The notes: generated by a model from the letters alone, not told the origin. A DNA stretch of 64,000 bases from Paenibacillus dendrobii (GCF_009807035.1 NZ_WUBI01000002.1:496001-560000); one strand, 5' to 3'. Counted from the first letter of the stretch, positions 34,824 through 43,999 are shown. A program made the numbers and translations.

Positions 34824-35570
34824 ATGCAGCATCTTACCGCTACACAGCTCAAACATCTTCGTTCCCTGCTGGAAGAGCAGCAGCAATCCATACAGCATAA
34901 AGATCAGGACAATGACCATTACGGACTGGATGAATCCATGCGTGATGAAACCGGCGAGCTGTCTCATATCGATAATCATCCTGCCGATGTCGCAACCGAA
35001 TTGTACGACCGAGAGATCGATCTTACTTTACAGGATCATGACGATCACCAGATGGATCTTATCAGTGACGCGCTCGCGCGGATGGATCAGGGTTCCTACG
35101 GCGTATGTCCTGTTTGCGGCAAAGCCATTGCCTATGAGCGTCTCGAAGCCGTTCCCACGACGGAATATTGTATTGAGGATACGCCCAAACGGCATGTTTC
35201 TAATTACCGCCCGGTAGAAGAGGAATTTTTGTTGCCACCTTTCGGCCGCACTAGCCTCGATGAGCGCGAAGATCAAAACGGCTTTGATGGCGAAGATGCC
35301 TGGCAGGTGCTCGAGAACTTTGGAACCTCCAATTCCCCGGCCATGGCCGAAGGCAATGAAATCCACAGCTATAACGAGATGGAAATCGAAGCCTCGGAAG
35401 AGCTGGAAGGCTGCGTCGAACCGCTGGAAGCCTTTGTAGCTACAGACATTTACGGCAATCTCATTGATATCGTCCGAAACCAGGAATACCGCAGATACAT
35501 TGATAAAGGCGAAGGTATCGACATGAGTCAGCTTGCCGAAGAGGAAGAGGACGAAGAAGAATTCTTCTGA
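34824..35570 (+). CDS. DksA/TraR-type zinc-finger-like protein (YteA/YlyA family)
   Basis: A 248-residue protein. The N-terminal 130 residues are DksA-like: a coiled coil, then the acidic HPADVATELYDREIDLTLQ motif and GVCPVCGKAIAYERLEAVPTTEYCIE. Three Cys are visible where a C4 finger has four, so the zinc site looks degenerate. The C-terminal half is acidic (many Glu and Asp), ending in an EEEEDEEEF run. In B. subtilis ylyA lies beside lspA and influences RNA polymerase in sporulation. The gene here occupies that spot but runs opposite to lspA and ileS. AAAGGGG lies before the ATG. Confidence 0.82.
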   Translation: MQHLTATQLKHLRSLLEEQQQSIQHKDQDNDHYGLDESMRDETGELSHIDNHPADVATELYDREIDLTLQDHDDHQMDLISDALARMDQGSYGVCPVCGKAIAYERLEAVPTTEYCIEDTPKRHVSNYRPVEEEFLLPPFGRTSLDEREDQNGFDGEDAWQVLENFGTSNSPAMAEGNEIHSYNEMEIEASEELEGCVEPLEAFVATDIYGNLIDIVRNQEYRRYIDKGEGIDMSQLAEEEEDEEEFF

Positions 35571-35578
35571 TCCTTACC

Positions 35579-35911
35579 TTAATACGTATTCAGCTCAAGC
35601 TGACGCTGAACGATTCGCACGATATCCGCGATATAATCGCCGATGATCGGCAGATTAAGCGCTCCAAGGACCTGCAGAACGTAAATAATAGTGGCCGCGA
35701 AAAAAGTAAAGCCGATCGCAATGCCGACCCCTCGTGCCGTTCCGGAGAGCAAATTCAACCAGATGAGCCGCCAGGGCTTATGCAGGAGCTGGGTATAGTC
35801 GGCAATGCGGGATCTCTCCATCTGATCCGCAATCTGGACCGTTAGTTGATACATCCGGCTCAGCTGCTCTTCGCCTGCAGCTGGTTCACCGTTCTTAGGA
35901 TCATTCACCAT
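35579..35911 (-). CDS. DUF5665 membrane protein
   Basis: A 110-residue protein. Residues about 35-60 (RIADYTQLLHKPWRLIWLNLLSGTARGVGIAIGFTFF) and LPIIGDYIADIVRIVQ match DUF5665, with one or two transmembrane helices. The ATG at 35911 follows AAAGGGGAAGAACTC; an earlier ATG eight codons upstream has none. It lies just after the ileS terminator in the same direction. Function unknown. Confidence 0.8.
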   Translation of the reverse strand: MVNDPKNGEPAAGEEQLSRMYQLTVQIADQMERSRIADYTQLLHKPWRLIWLNLLSGTARGVGIAIGFTFFAATIIYVLQVLGALNLPIIGDYIADIVRIVQRQLELNTY

Positions 35912-35949
35912 GAGTTCTTCCCCTTTTGAATTCATAACCGCATATCTCG

Positions 35950-36009
35950 AAGAAAAACAAACGAGCCCAAAGGCCGCAGACTTTCATCTGCGCTTGAAGG
36001 CTCGTTTAT
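35950..36009 (-). terminator. terminator of ileS
   Basis: AAACGAGCC (35959-35967) and GGCTCGTTT (35999-36007), with a nested GCAGA/TCTGC inner stem; on the minus strand it ends in GTTTGTTTTTC. Confidence 0.85.
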
Positions 36010-36092
36010 TCCTTTTGACTGCTATTATTTGCCGAAAACGCGGCACTCATTCAATGCGGGTAATTTCCCACAGTATGAATCATGTCTAAAAA

Positions 36093-39000
36093 CTATTCAG
36101 CAATGTGAATGCCCAGCGTTTTACCGGCCAGGTCAACGGTTTCCATGGCTGCTACCTTACCGAAGATGAGATCTTTGACGAGTACGTTCTCACGAAGCAC
36201 ATGGTCAAAAGACTGAATCGCCTTAGTAAGCTCTTCGTCTGCGTCAAGCACCAGGGTAACACGCTTTTCGATCGGCAGATCCAGCTTTTTGCGGTAATCC
36301 TGTACGGCACGGACCACTTCTCTGACCCAACCTTCCTGCTCGAGTTCAGGAGTGATTTCCGTATTCAAGGCCACTGTAATGCCATAACCGGATGCTGAAG
36401 CGAAACCGCTCTTGGCATGCTTATCTACCAGCAGTTCTTCAGCTGTGATTTGCAGCTCTTCCCCTTCCGGAGAAGTTACATTGATGCTTCCCGATTGAAC
36501 GGCTGCTCTTGTTTCCTCCGGAGTCAGACCTTTGAGGAAGCCTTGCAGGAAGCCGATATTTTTACCGTATTTTTTACCGGCGACTTTCAAGTTCATTTTC
36601 AACGTAAAATCAACAAACCCGCTGTCGCTGGTTTCAAGCACGAGTTCCTTCACATTGATCTCTTCCTTGACGATTTCTTGGTAGCCCTCTACGTCAAAAG
36701 GACGATCCATTGAGATAATCAGTTCAGACAATGGCTGACGGGTTTTGATGCCCGTTTCGTTACGTACGTTCCGCGCGAGTTCAACGATTTGACGGGCTGC
36801 TTCCATATCCGCTTCCAGCGACTTATTGATGAGAGTCTCGTCGGCTTGCGGGAAGTCCGCCAGATGCACGCTTGTGCCGCCGCCGAGGTTCGTATAGATA
36901 TCTTCGGACAGGAACGGCGTATAAGGTGCCATCAACTGGGCGAGGGTGAGCAGGACATGCGTTAGAGTACCATATGCTGCAAGTTTGTCCTCGGTCAAGC
37001 CACTTCCCCAGAAACGGTCGCGGGAACGGCGGATGTACCAGTTGCTCAGCTCATCAATAAAGCCTTCGATGCCTTTGGCGGAATTCAGGAAGTCGTTAAC
37101 CGCCAATCCTTTGTCAACCAACTGGATCAGGCTGTTCAAACGGGAAAGTATCCACCGATCCAGCTTATTGTTTGACGGTTTGTACGGATGTTCTGCAGGG
37201 TCGTATCCATCGATATTCGCATACAGGGTCAGGAACGAATGAGTATTCACCAGCGTATCCACGACTTTGGATTTCGCTTCGGCCACGATGCCTTTAGAGA
37301 AGCGTTTGCTGTTCCATGGCGCACTGTCCGCGAGCAAAGCCCAACGGAAGGCATCCGTACCGAATTCATTGATGATTTCCCAAGGGTCGATGACATTACC
37401 TTTAGATTTAGACATTTTTTGTCCGTTTTCATCAAGGATGTGGCCCGTAGCGATGACGGCCTTGTATGGCGCTACTCCCTTGAAGAGCGTGGAAACCGCC
37501 AGCAGGCTATAGAACCAGCCGCGGGTCTGGTCAATCCCTTCACAGATCATGTCGGCAGGGAATTGATCTTCGAAGTTTTCCACGTTTTCGAATGGATAGT
37601 GATGCTGTGCAAATGGCATCGAACCGCTGTCAAACCATACGTCAATGACCTCGGAAGTGCGTTCCATCACTCCACCTTCGCAATGCGGACAGTGCACTTT
37701 CACTCCGTCCACGTAAGGCTTATGCAACTCGAAATCATCCGGAAGTTCTGTCGTTGCATGCTCTCTCAGATCCGCAAAGCTATGCGGAGAGTATTCTTTT
37801 TTACAGGAATCGCAGACCCAGACGTTCAAAGGCGTACCCCAGTAGCGGTTACGGCTGATGTTCCAGTCCACCAGATCCTCAAGGAATTTGCCGAAGCGGC
37901 CTTCGCGGATATGACCCGGGAACCATTCCACGCTGTTGTTATTGGCGATCAATTGATCCTTCACGGCTGTGGTTTCAATGAACCAGCTCTCCATCGCGTA
38001 ATACAGCAACGGAGATTTGCAGCGCCAGCAGAATGGATAGCTGTGCTCGTATTTTTCCTTGCTGAAAAGAAGTCCCTTTTCGGACAGCATTTTCACGATA
38101 TCCAGGTCGCAATCTTTCACGAAACGTCCAGCAAGATCCGTGATCTCATCGGTATAACGTCCCTGTGCATTGACGACGCTGATGAAGCTAATGCCGTTTT
38201 CGCGGCAGGTTTTATAGTCGTCCTCACCGTGCGCAGGTGCCATATGAACGATACCTGTACCGCTGGCATCCGTTACGAAGGATGCGCCAACGATCAGGTT
38301 GCCTTTTTCAGGCTTGGTGTACGTAAATGGCGGTGTATAGGTTTTTCCGATAAACTCGGAACCTTTATGCGTGGACAAAACCTGATAATCCTCTTTCATT
38401 ACGTCTTCCACCAGGTTTTTAGCAACAATGTACACTTCCCCGTTCTTCTCCACACGTACGTAGTCCATATCCGGGTTCATCGCGAGTGCAACGTGAGCCG
38501 GAAGCGTCCAAGGAGTGGTCGTCCAAGCAAGCACATATTCGCCACTGTCATGCAGCTTGAATTTGGCTGTTGCGCTGAGATCCTTCACATCTTCATAACC
38601 TTGTGCCACTTCATGGGAGCTGAGTGTCGTTTGGCAGCAAGGGCAATACGGGCTTACGCGGTGACCGCGATAGAGCAGGCCTTTTTCATGGATGGTCGCC
38701 AGGATGTTCCATACGCTCTCAATGTAGTTGTTCTCAAGCGTGATGTACGGATGATCCAAATCCGTCCAGTAGCCGATGGCTTCCGTCAGCTCTCTCCATT
38801 GTTTTTCATATTCGAAAACGCTGGCTTTACACTTCTTAATAAATTCTTCCACGCCGTATTTTTCAATTTCCTGCTTACCGGAGATCCCGAGCTGCTTCTC
38901 AACTCCAAGCTCAACCGGCAATCCATGCGTATCCCATCCGGCTTTGCGGACGACGCGGTAGCCTTTCATCGTCTGATAACGACCGATAAAGTCCTTGATG

Positions 39001-39185
39001 ACGCGGCCCAGAACGTGCCCGATATGCGGAGCGCCGTTGGCTGTTGGAGGACCTTCGTAGAAAACGTAATTTTTCTTACCTTCACGGTTTTCCATGGACT
39101 TGCGGAAGGTGTCTTCCTCGTTCCATTTCTTGAGTACCCGCAAATCGCGGGAGCGTGCTTTTTCTTTGATATCGACTTTTTGCAT
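36093..39185 (-). CDS. ileS: isoleucyl-tRNA synthetase, long IleS2 type
   Basis: A 1030-residue class Ia synthetase. HIGH is at residues 54-57 and KMSKS at 590-594; the CP1 editing domain holds the TTTPWT and [15 protein letters not shown] motifs. The block [19 protein letters not shown] and the absence of a C-terminal zinc finger are features of the IleS2/eukaryote-like clade, not of the shorter (about 920 residue) IleS1 of B. subtilis. IleS2 enzymes, including MupA, are known for low mupirocin sensitivity. It sits where ileS sits in B. subtilis, after divIVA. It has a T-box leader and its own promoter, and its start codon follows GAAAGGTAGGATATTT. Confidence 0.95.
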   Translation of the reverse strand: MQKVDIKEKARSRDLRVLKKWNEEDTFRKSMENREGKKNYVFYEGPPTANGAPHIGHVLGRVIKDFIGRYQTMKGYRVVRKAGWDTHGLPVELGVEKQLGISGKQEIEKYGVEEFIKKCKASVFEYEKQWRELTEAIGYWTDLDHPYITLENNYIESVWNILATIHEKGLLYRGHRVSPYCPCCQTTLSSHEVAQGYEDVKDLSATAKFKLHDSGEYVLAWTTTPWTLPAHVALAMNPDMDYVRVEKNGEVYIVAKNLVEDVMKEDYQVLSTHKGSEFIGKTYTPPFTYTKPEKGNLIVGASFVTDASGTGIVHMAPAHGEDDYKTCRENGISFISVVNAQGRYTDEITDLAGRFVKDCDLDIVKMLSEKGLLFSKEKYEHSYPFCWRCKSPLLYYAMESWFIETTAVKDQLIANNNSVEWFPGHIREGRFGKFLEDLVDWNISRNRYWGTPLNVWVCDSCKKEYSPHSFADLREHATTELPDDFELHKPYVDGVKVHCPHCEGGVMERTSEVIDVWFDSGSMPFAQHHYPFENVENFEDQFPADMICEGIDQTRGWFYSLLAVSTLFKGVAPYKAVIATGHILDENGQKMSKSKGNVIDPWEIINEFGTDAFRWALLADSAPWNSKRFSKGIVAEAKSKVVDTLVNTHSFLTLYANIDGYDPAEHPYKPSNNKLDRWILSRLNSLIQLVDKGLAVNDFLNSAKGIEGFIDELSNWYIRRSRDRFWGSGLTEDKLAAYGTLTHVLLTLAQLMAPYTPFLSEDIYTNLGGGTSVHLADFPQADETLINKSLEADMEAARQIVELARNVRNETGIKTRQPLSELIISMDRPFDVEGYQEIVKEEINVKELVLETSDSGFVDFTLKMNLKVAGKKYGKNIGFLQGFLKGLTPEETRAAVQSGSINVTSPEGEELQITAEELLVDKHAKSGFASASGYGITVALNTEITPELEQEGWVREVVRAVQDYRKKLDLPIEKRVTLVLDADEELTKAIQSFDHVLRENVLVKDLIFGKVAAMETVDLAGKTLGIHIAE

Positions 39186-39216
39186 AAATATCCTACCTTT
39201 CGTTTTCCTTCAAAGG

Positions 39217-39396
39217 AATTTCCCATCCCCCTAAATCCCTCTTCGTAAGGGGGACCCCAAGGGCTCTGCCCTCTGGACTCCCGAAATGAATCGGAATGTG
39301 CAACAGAGTGCGTACTTTGAAACTTTTGTATGTGATACCCGCTTTTCGCCCCTATTCATTGCTTGCGCAAAGAACGGGGCACGCTTTACGGATGCG
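39217..39396. repeat. direct repeat copy 1 in the ileS leader, 180 bases
   Basis: Nearly identical to 39399-39577. It begins TTTCCCATC...CTAAATCCCTCTTCG and ends in GGGGCACGCTTTACGGATGCG. An internal hairpin uses GCCCC/GGGGC around TTCATTGC/GCAAAGAA, with one mismatch in this copy. Confidence 0.92.
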
Positions 39397-39398
39397 TT

Positions 39399-39577
39399 AA
39401 TTTCCCATCTCCCTAAATCCCTCTTCGTAAGAGGGACCCCAAGGGCTCGCCCTCTGGACACCCGAAATGAATCGGAATGTGCAACAGAGTGCGTACTTTG
39501 AAACTTTTGTATGTGATACCCGCTTTTCGCCCCTATTCTTTGCTTGCGCAAAGAACGGGGCACGCTTTACGGATGCG
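39399..39577. repeat. direct repeat copy 2 in the ileS leader, 179 bases
   Basis: Starts two bases after copy 1. It differs by a handful of bases near the left end and at position 39539, where TTCTTTGC makes the GCAAAGAA stem perfect. The right two thirds (from CCCGAAATGAATCGG) are otherwise the same. Confidence 0.92.
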
Positions 39578-39733
39578 CTGTCTTGATTTATAGGCTGGAA
39601 AGTGACTGCCTGCCTCGAACATTTTCAACGCACGATAGGTTCCCGATGACGTATCCGAAGGGAAGTTGAGGAAGAACCGAGCATCTCCACCACCCGTCAC
39701 ATTGGATCACCGCCGCCCCTCAAACCACCAACC

Positions 39734-39836
39734 TTTCGGGTGTCCAGAGGGCGGCGTCCTCTGGGGTCCCTAAAAGTTTCCCAAAGGAAAACTCGCTTCG
39801 GAAGCAAAGGCTTGGAAAGGGGACTTAGGGGGATTC
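39734..39836. repeat. inverted, diverged and interrupted third copy of the repeat's left end
   Basis: Its reverse complement reads ATCCCCCTAAGTCCC, then a 45-base insert, then GGGACCCC...GCCCTCTGGACACCCG, matching the left end of the direct repeats. The insert contains TGCTTCCGAAGCGAGTTTTCC...GGGAAACTTTTAGG, a relative of the hairpin units before sigE (46276-46404). Confidence 0.7.
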
Positions 39837-39868
39837 GGAAAAAGATCCAAAGAAGCTTCTCCAAGCAC

Positions 39869-40225
39869 AAAAAAAGCCTCATCCCCAAAGGGACGAGGCT
39901 TCTGCTCGCGTGACCACCCTAATTCCGTTCACGAAGAAAAAAGCTTCTTCAGAACGACTCCTTAAGTCCTCGCCTAAAAGCTTTCCACTAGGAAACGCTC
40001 GATTCAGCAAGGAGCCGATATAACGTTCGGCAATCCGGTTCAGCTTACGCACGTTAGCAGCTAACGGTTCAGCTTTACTTCTCCGGGAGGATCTTCGGCT
40101 TTTGGTCTGAACATTGGCTCTCAGCAAATCGCCAACTCTCTGAAGGACATATCCAAAGCTTACTTATCCCATCATTGAATACATATAACGCTAGGATGTT
40201 GTACATTCGCACAACAACCGATATG
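39869..40225 (-). promoter_or_regulatory. T-box riboswitch, isoleucine-specific
   Basis: Minus strand. A stem I distal region CAGAGAGTTGGCG...GCTGAGAGCC is followed by GAAGATCC, where ATC (40092-40090) fits an isoleucine specifier. The T-box sequence AGGGTGGTCACGCGAG (39920-39905) keeps the TGGN that pairs with the tRNA end. The terminator GCCTCGTCCC/GGGGATGAGGCTTTTTTT is at 39900-39869. Uncharged tRNA-Ile should stabilise the antiterminator and turn on ileS. The terminator lies about 680 bases before the start codon, far more than usual. Confidence 0.88.
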
Positions 40226-40231
40226 ACTATA

Positions 40232-40260
40232 GTTATAGTCCTTTTTGTATCAAAAGTCAA
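40232..40260 (-). promoter_or_regulatory. promoter of the T-box/ileS transcript
   Basis: Minus-strand TTGACT (40260-40255), 17-base spacer, TATAAC (40237-40232); begins just past the divIVA stop. Confidence 0.82.
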
Positions 40261-40272
40261 CCAAGCAGAAGC

Positions 40273-40776
40273 CTAGTATACTTCATTTGCCTCACGGGTA
40301 TCCCGGGAATCACTGGAAGACTCCAACGCTTCCCAGCCATCTTGGCTCAACAGCTCAAGCTGCGCTTCAACCAGCGTCCGGAACCGCGTACGGTAGATCG
40401 AAGCCTGCTTTTTTAATTCTTCCACTTCCATGGCAATTTTACGCGACTTGGAAAGTGATTCATTAATAATACGGTCAGCATTCTTCTCGGATTCCTTAAT
40501 GATCAGCTGAGCTTCTTTCTTGGCATTGTTCTTAACCTCATCAGCTGCTTCCTGTGCCACGATAATAGTTTTGGAAAGCGTCTCTTCAATATTGAGGAAG
40601 TGATCAAGTCTTTCCTGCAAGGACATCATCTGGTTATGAAGTTCCTTGTTTTCCCGGATTACACTCTCATAATCCTTGATGACCTGATCAAGGAATTCAT
40701 TCACTTCATCTTCATCATAACCCCGGAGCCGGCGGGAAAATTCCTTGTTATGTATATCCAGTGGCGTTAATGGCAT
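40273..40776 (-). CDS. divIVA: cell-division polarity protein DivIVA
   Basis: A 167-residue protein, the B. subtilis length. The N-terminal lipid-binding segment MPLTPLDIHNKEFSRRLRGYDEDEVNEFLDQV is the DivIVA hallmark, followed by two long coiled-coil stretches (about residues 30-70 and 75-140). It marks negatively curved membrane at septa and poles, placing the Min system and, in sporulation, the chromosome origin. It follows ylmH in the ylm-divIVA order of Bacillus, with a 163-base gap. Confidence 0.95.
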   Translation of the reverse strand: MPLTPLDIHNKEFSRRLRGYDEDEVNEFLDQVIKDYESVIRENKELHNQMMSLQERLDHFLNIEETLSKTIIVAQEAADEVKNNAKKEAQLIIKESEKNADRIINESLSKSRKIAMEVEELKKQASIYRTRFRTLVEAQLELLSQDGWEALESSSDSRDTREANEVY

Positions 40777-40939
40777 TTGATGTGCACCTCCTAAGAATGT
40801 TCAGGTCTCCCTGTTATCAAACGGATCTGTAGATACAGTCCACTTGGAATGTATCGGCCGAAGAAATGCTTTTCATTAGATTAGTCTTTGCTCGTAAATA
40901 TTTCATTTCGACAGAAAAAACCTATTTCCTGCTGAGAGT

Positions 40940-41722
40940 CTACACAAATTTACCTATTTTAACGCGAAAACGCCCTTTTTTCGTAACATCTCCGGCCTCC
41001 AGCACCTTGAAACGTCCAAAACCCTGCATCGAGACCATGTCGCCTTCTTTAAGCGGAGATGAGGGGTCCTCGACGGTTTTCCAGTTTACGCGGCAGCGTC
41101 CTGCACGGATGGGAATCAGCACCTTGCTCCGGCTGAGACGATAAACATCGGAGGCAATGCCATCAAGACGCAAAGAAGCCACCGTAATATCGAGCGTCTC
41201 CAAAGAAACGTTGCTCGTTCGCAGCTGCTCAATCGGCAAAATCTCACGCTGGACGTGTATACGGTGCACCTGATTTAAATTCATATCAAGAAATGCGCTA
41301 ATATCTTCACAAACAACCGTATGGCAGCCATTCTCGAGAACATGGATATCACCTATTTTGGACCGTTTAATGCCAAGCCCTAAAATGGACCCCATGTAAT
41401 CCCCATGTTCAAGTGTCAGAAATTTCTGGTCAAGGGAGTCAATGCTAAGAACCTTCAGCTTCATGTCCTCGCCATCTAAATCCCGGTAATCCGGCGCAAT
41501 GAGTGCACGGCACCGCTCTGCCCCTTCATAACCGCCGTCCAGGCGCACATGCACATCCGGATGGCGGTTTGCCAACGATTTCACGATGACGATCTGTCTT
41601 GGATCCAAAAAATCGGTCAGCTTGGTTTCATGGTATTGACCTGCGTTCACAATCCATTCCCATGCACGATCCACGAACTCGCGCTCATCGGGGTGAAAGT
41701 GCTCATAAATATCCTGCTTCAT
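40940..41722 (-). CDS. ylmH: YlmH, S4-domain RNA-binding protein
   Basis: A 260-residue protein. The C-terminal S4 domain (residues about 183-245) reads TLDITVASLRLDGIASDVYRLSRSKVLIPIRAGRCRVNWKTVE. The N-terminal two domains match YlmH (FLDPRQ, DYMGSILGLGIKRSKIGDI). YlmH-type proteins bind the 50S subunit and help clear or recycle peptidyl-tRNA complexes. It lies two bases past ylmG. Confidence 0.9.
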   Translation of the reverse strand: MKQDIYEHFHPDEREFVDRAWEWIVNAGQYHETKLTDFLDPRQIVIVKSLANRHPDVHVRLDGGYEGAERCRALIAPDYRDLDGEDMKLKVLSIDSLDQKFLTLEHGDYMGSILGLGIKRSKIGDIHVLENGCHTVVCEDISAFLDMNLNQVHRIHVQREILPIEQLRTSNVSLETLDITVASLRLDGIASDVYRLSRSKVLIPIRAGRCRVNWKTVEDPSSPLKEGDMVSMQGFGRFKVLEAGDVTKKGRFRVKIGKFV

Positions 41723-41724
41723 GA

Positions 41725-41991
41725 TCAGAGGAACAACCGAAGGATCGCGTAAACGCCCTGCTCAGCGAACTGCAGGACAAACAGCGCAATGATCGGCGAA
41801 ATATCCAGCATTCCCATAATTGGCGGAATGAAACGACGGAACGGAGACAGATATGGTTCCACCAGCTTCGCAAGCAGCTCTCCGATAAAATTCTCGCGCA
41901 AGTTTGGAAGCCAAGACATCAGCACATAAACAATAATCATGTAAAAGTAGATTTGAAACAGATAATGCACTATTGTTGCAACTTCGTACAA
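41725..41991 (-). CDS. ylmG: YggT family membrane protein (YlmG)
   Basis: An 88-residue protein with two hydrophobic helices separated by SWLPNLRENFIGELLAKLVEPYLSPFRRFIPP, the family's conserved loop (EPYLxPFRRxIPP). The family is linked to membrane and division-site organisation in bacteria and plastids. It lies between sepF and ylmH, seven bases past sepF. Confidence 0.9.
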   Translation of the reverse strand: MYEVATIVHYLFQIYFYMIIVYVLMSWLPNLRENFIGELLAKLVEPYLSPFRRFIPPIMGMLDISPIIALFVLQFAEQGVYAILRLFL

Positions 41992-41998
41992 AATTGGC

Positions 41999-42445
41999 TC
42001 ACCTCATTCTGTTGTATTCATGTTCTTCTCCAAGTATTTCTGATATGGTGCCTGAAATCTCTACCGTATCCGGTGTGCACAAAAAGATATTGCCGCCAAT
42101 CTTGGATATACCCCCGCCCAAGGCATAGACCGTTCCACTAAGAAAATCAATGATCCGAAGCGCCTGATCCGTGCGCACCCGCTGCAAATTCACCACAACG
42201 GTTCGATGCGACCGCAAATGATCAGCAATTTCCTGGGCTTCGTCATATGATCTCGGCTCATGCAGGATAACCTTAACGTTTTTTTGCGAGTGAATGCTGA
42301 CCACATTATTTCCCCTTTGGTTTTTACGTGTTTCCACCGGCGGAGTTTCAAATTCTTCTTCTTCAACGGGGAGCTGTTCCCGTTCAACGATTTCCTCCTG
42401 CTCTTGCAATCCCAAAAAAGACATAAATTTGTTCATCACAATCAT
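41999..42445 (-). CDS. sepF: cell-division protein SepF
   Basis: About 148 residues. An N-terminal amphipathic helix (MNKFMSFLGL) for membrane binding, a flexible acidic linker, and the C-terminal SepF domain (KVILHEPRSYDEAQEIADHLRSHRTVVVNLQRV...ALGGGISKIGGNIFLCTP). SepF bundles FtsZ filaments and tethers them to membrane with FtsA. The ATG at 42445 overlaps the ylmE stop as TGATG and follows GAGGAGGAG, which decides the start. Confidence 0.92.
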   Translation of the reverse strand: MIVMNKFMSFLGLQEQEEIVEREQLPVEEEEFETPPVETRKNQRGNNVVSIHSQKNVKVILHEPRSYDEAQEIADHLRSHRTVVVNLQRVRTDQALRIIDFLSGTVYALGGGISKIGGNIFLCTPDTVEISGTISEILGEEHEYNRMR

Positions 42446-43137
42446 CACTCCTCCTCTTCTTTCCCGACCAAAACACTGCCTAACCGAATCCAAGTTGCTC
42501 CTTCCTCAATCGCCACTTCAAAATCGTTAGACATTCCCATGGAAAGCTCCGTTAACGGTTCCTTCGTTATACCTTGGAGGTTTAAATCATCCCTTAACTC
42601 ACGAAGCCCTCTGAAAACCATGCGGGTATCTTCTGCCCTATCCTCGAAAGGAGCCATGGTCATGAGGCCAATCACCCTAATATGGGAAAAACCTTGAATT
42701 TTTCGCAAAAAATCTGCAGTATCCTCAGGTGCCAATCCGTATTTGCTATCTTCTCCAGAAATATTAACCTGTACGAAGGTTTTTATTACCAAACCCTGTG
42801 CTGCCGCGGATTTCTCCATTTCTTTGGCCAAAGAAAGCCTGTCCAATGAATGAATGTATTCGAACTTGCCGATCACATCCTTCACTTTATTGGATTGCAA
42901 ATGGCCGATAAAATGCCAAGTTCCCCGCTGTCCCAGCGCGTTCCATTTTTCCTCTGCATTTTGCCAGCGGTTCTCGCCAAGATGCTCCAGTCCGCTGTCC
43001 AGTACTTTGGCTGCCATTGCAGTCGATACATATTTGGTCACCGCCACGATGTTGACGTCTTCAGCGGATCTGCCACTGCGCAGGCATGCCTCTTCAATCT
43101 GTTTATGAACTTGCTGTACACGCTCTTCCAGATTCAT
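42445..43137 (-). CDS. ylmE: YggS/YlmE family PLP homeostasis protein
   Basis: A 230-residue PLP-binding TIM-barrel. The Schiff-base lysine is Lys35 in VAVTKYVS; GENRWQNAEEK, HFIGHLQSNK and LSMGMSNDFEVAIEEGATWIRLGS are the PLPBP signatures. The family buffers PLP and affects amino-acid balance. It is coupled to sepF by a one-base stop/start overlap. Confidence 0.92.
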   Translation of the reverse strand: MNLEERVQQVHKQIEEACLRSGRSAEDVNIVAVTKYVSTAMAAKVLDSGLEHLGENRWQNAEEKWNALGQRGTWHFIGHLQSNKVKDVIGKFEYIHSLDRLSLAKEMEKSAAAQGLVIKTFVQVNISGEDSKYGLAPEDTADFLRKIQGFSHIRVIGLMTMAPFEDRAEDTRMVFRGLRELRDDLNLQGITKEPLTELSMGMSNDFEVAIEEGATWIRLGSVLVGKEEEE

Positions 43138-43144
43138 GGAAGGC

Positions 43145-43999
43145 TCACCTCTCTTTTAACCCGATCCAACTAGCCATTCGTCCTGTCGTTCCCCCATCCT
43201 TGCGGTATGAGAAAAACAAATCGTTACGACAGCTCGTACACCATGATGTACATTCGATATGAGTCGGCAATATTCCTGCTTTAATCATAATGTGTCGATT
43301 CATTTCTTTCAAGTTAAGCATGTATTTGCCGCCTTCTTTTGCTATGTACCAGTCTGAAGTGGAATAATGCTCATTACCCAGGAAATGTTTTTCTAAATCG
43401 CGCACATGGGTCATGACTTTTTCATCCACTTCATAGCAGCAGGAACCGATCGACGGACCAATCGCTGCCACGATGTCTTCGCTTTGGCTGCCGAAGGCCT
43501 CCTGCATCCGTTCCACCATTTTACCGGCAATTCCGGCCACGGTTCCTTTCCATCCGGCATGAGCCAGGCCAACGACCTGCTGCTTCGGATCATAGAAAAA
43601 TAGCGGAACGCAATCGGCATAAAATGAAGTCAGCATGACTCCCGGCACATTAGTCAGCAGTCCATCCGTATCCTGTATCGCAGACTCCCGGTCCAAGCTT
43701 CCGGCCCCCCGCTTGTCTCGGTCAATGATTGCAATATCGGCGCTGTGTACTTGCTCACCGCATGTCCATGCATCCAGTGTAAAGCCAAGCGTGGCAGCCA
43801 CAAGCTTGCGATTGGCAATCACATCTTCTGGGCGGTCTCCCACATGAAAAGCGCAATTCAGTGTATGATAAGGCGTTTGGCCAACGCCTCCGTTTCTTCC
43901 GGTAAAGCCGGCGCTGAGTCCCTTATATTGACTTGCCCAAGGCTCCAGCATAAAAAGTGCGGGCTGCCCCTCGGCCTCTTTTAAAACAAACGGTTCCAT
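43145..43999 (-). CDS. pgeF: peptidoglycan editing factor PgeF (laccase-domain family, YlmD)
   Basis: A 284-residue protein. Conserved metal/active-site residues are in HSADI, DCVPLFFYDPKQQVVGLAHAGWKG and GPSIGSCCYEVD. Family members remove misincorporated amino acids from wall precursors or act as purine nucleoside phosphorylases. It starts with ATG and lies seven bases before ylmE. Confidence 0.9.
   Translation of the reverse strand: MEPFVLKEAEGQPALFMLEPWASQYKGLSAGFTGRNGGVGQTPYHTLNCAFHVGDRPEDVIANRKLVAATLGFTLDAWTCGEQVHSADIAIIDRDKRGAGSLDRESAIQDTDGLLTNVPGVMLTSFYADCVPLFFYDPKQQVVGLAHAGWKGTVAGIAGKMVERMQEAFGSQSEDIVAAIGPSIGSCCYEVDEKVMTHVRDLEKHFLGNEHYSTSDWYIAKEGGKYMLNLKEMNRHIMIKAGILPTHIECTSWCTSCRNDLFFSYRKDGGTTGRMASWIGLKER

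Noticed and set aside
37188..39248. 686-codon plus-strand open frame opposite ileS
   Set aside because: Antisense of an unmistakable synthetase; no ribosome site, no protein-like features.
39231..39563. 110-codon minus-strand open frame in the ileS leader
   Set aside because: It reads through both 180-base repeats, and the apparent protein repeat simply mirrors the DNA repeat.
39217..39577. CRISPR-like array
   Set aside because: Only two 180-base copies without spacers; no cas genes in the window.
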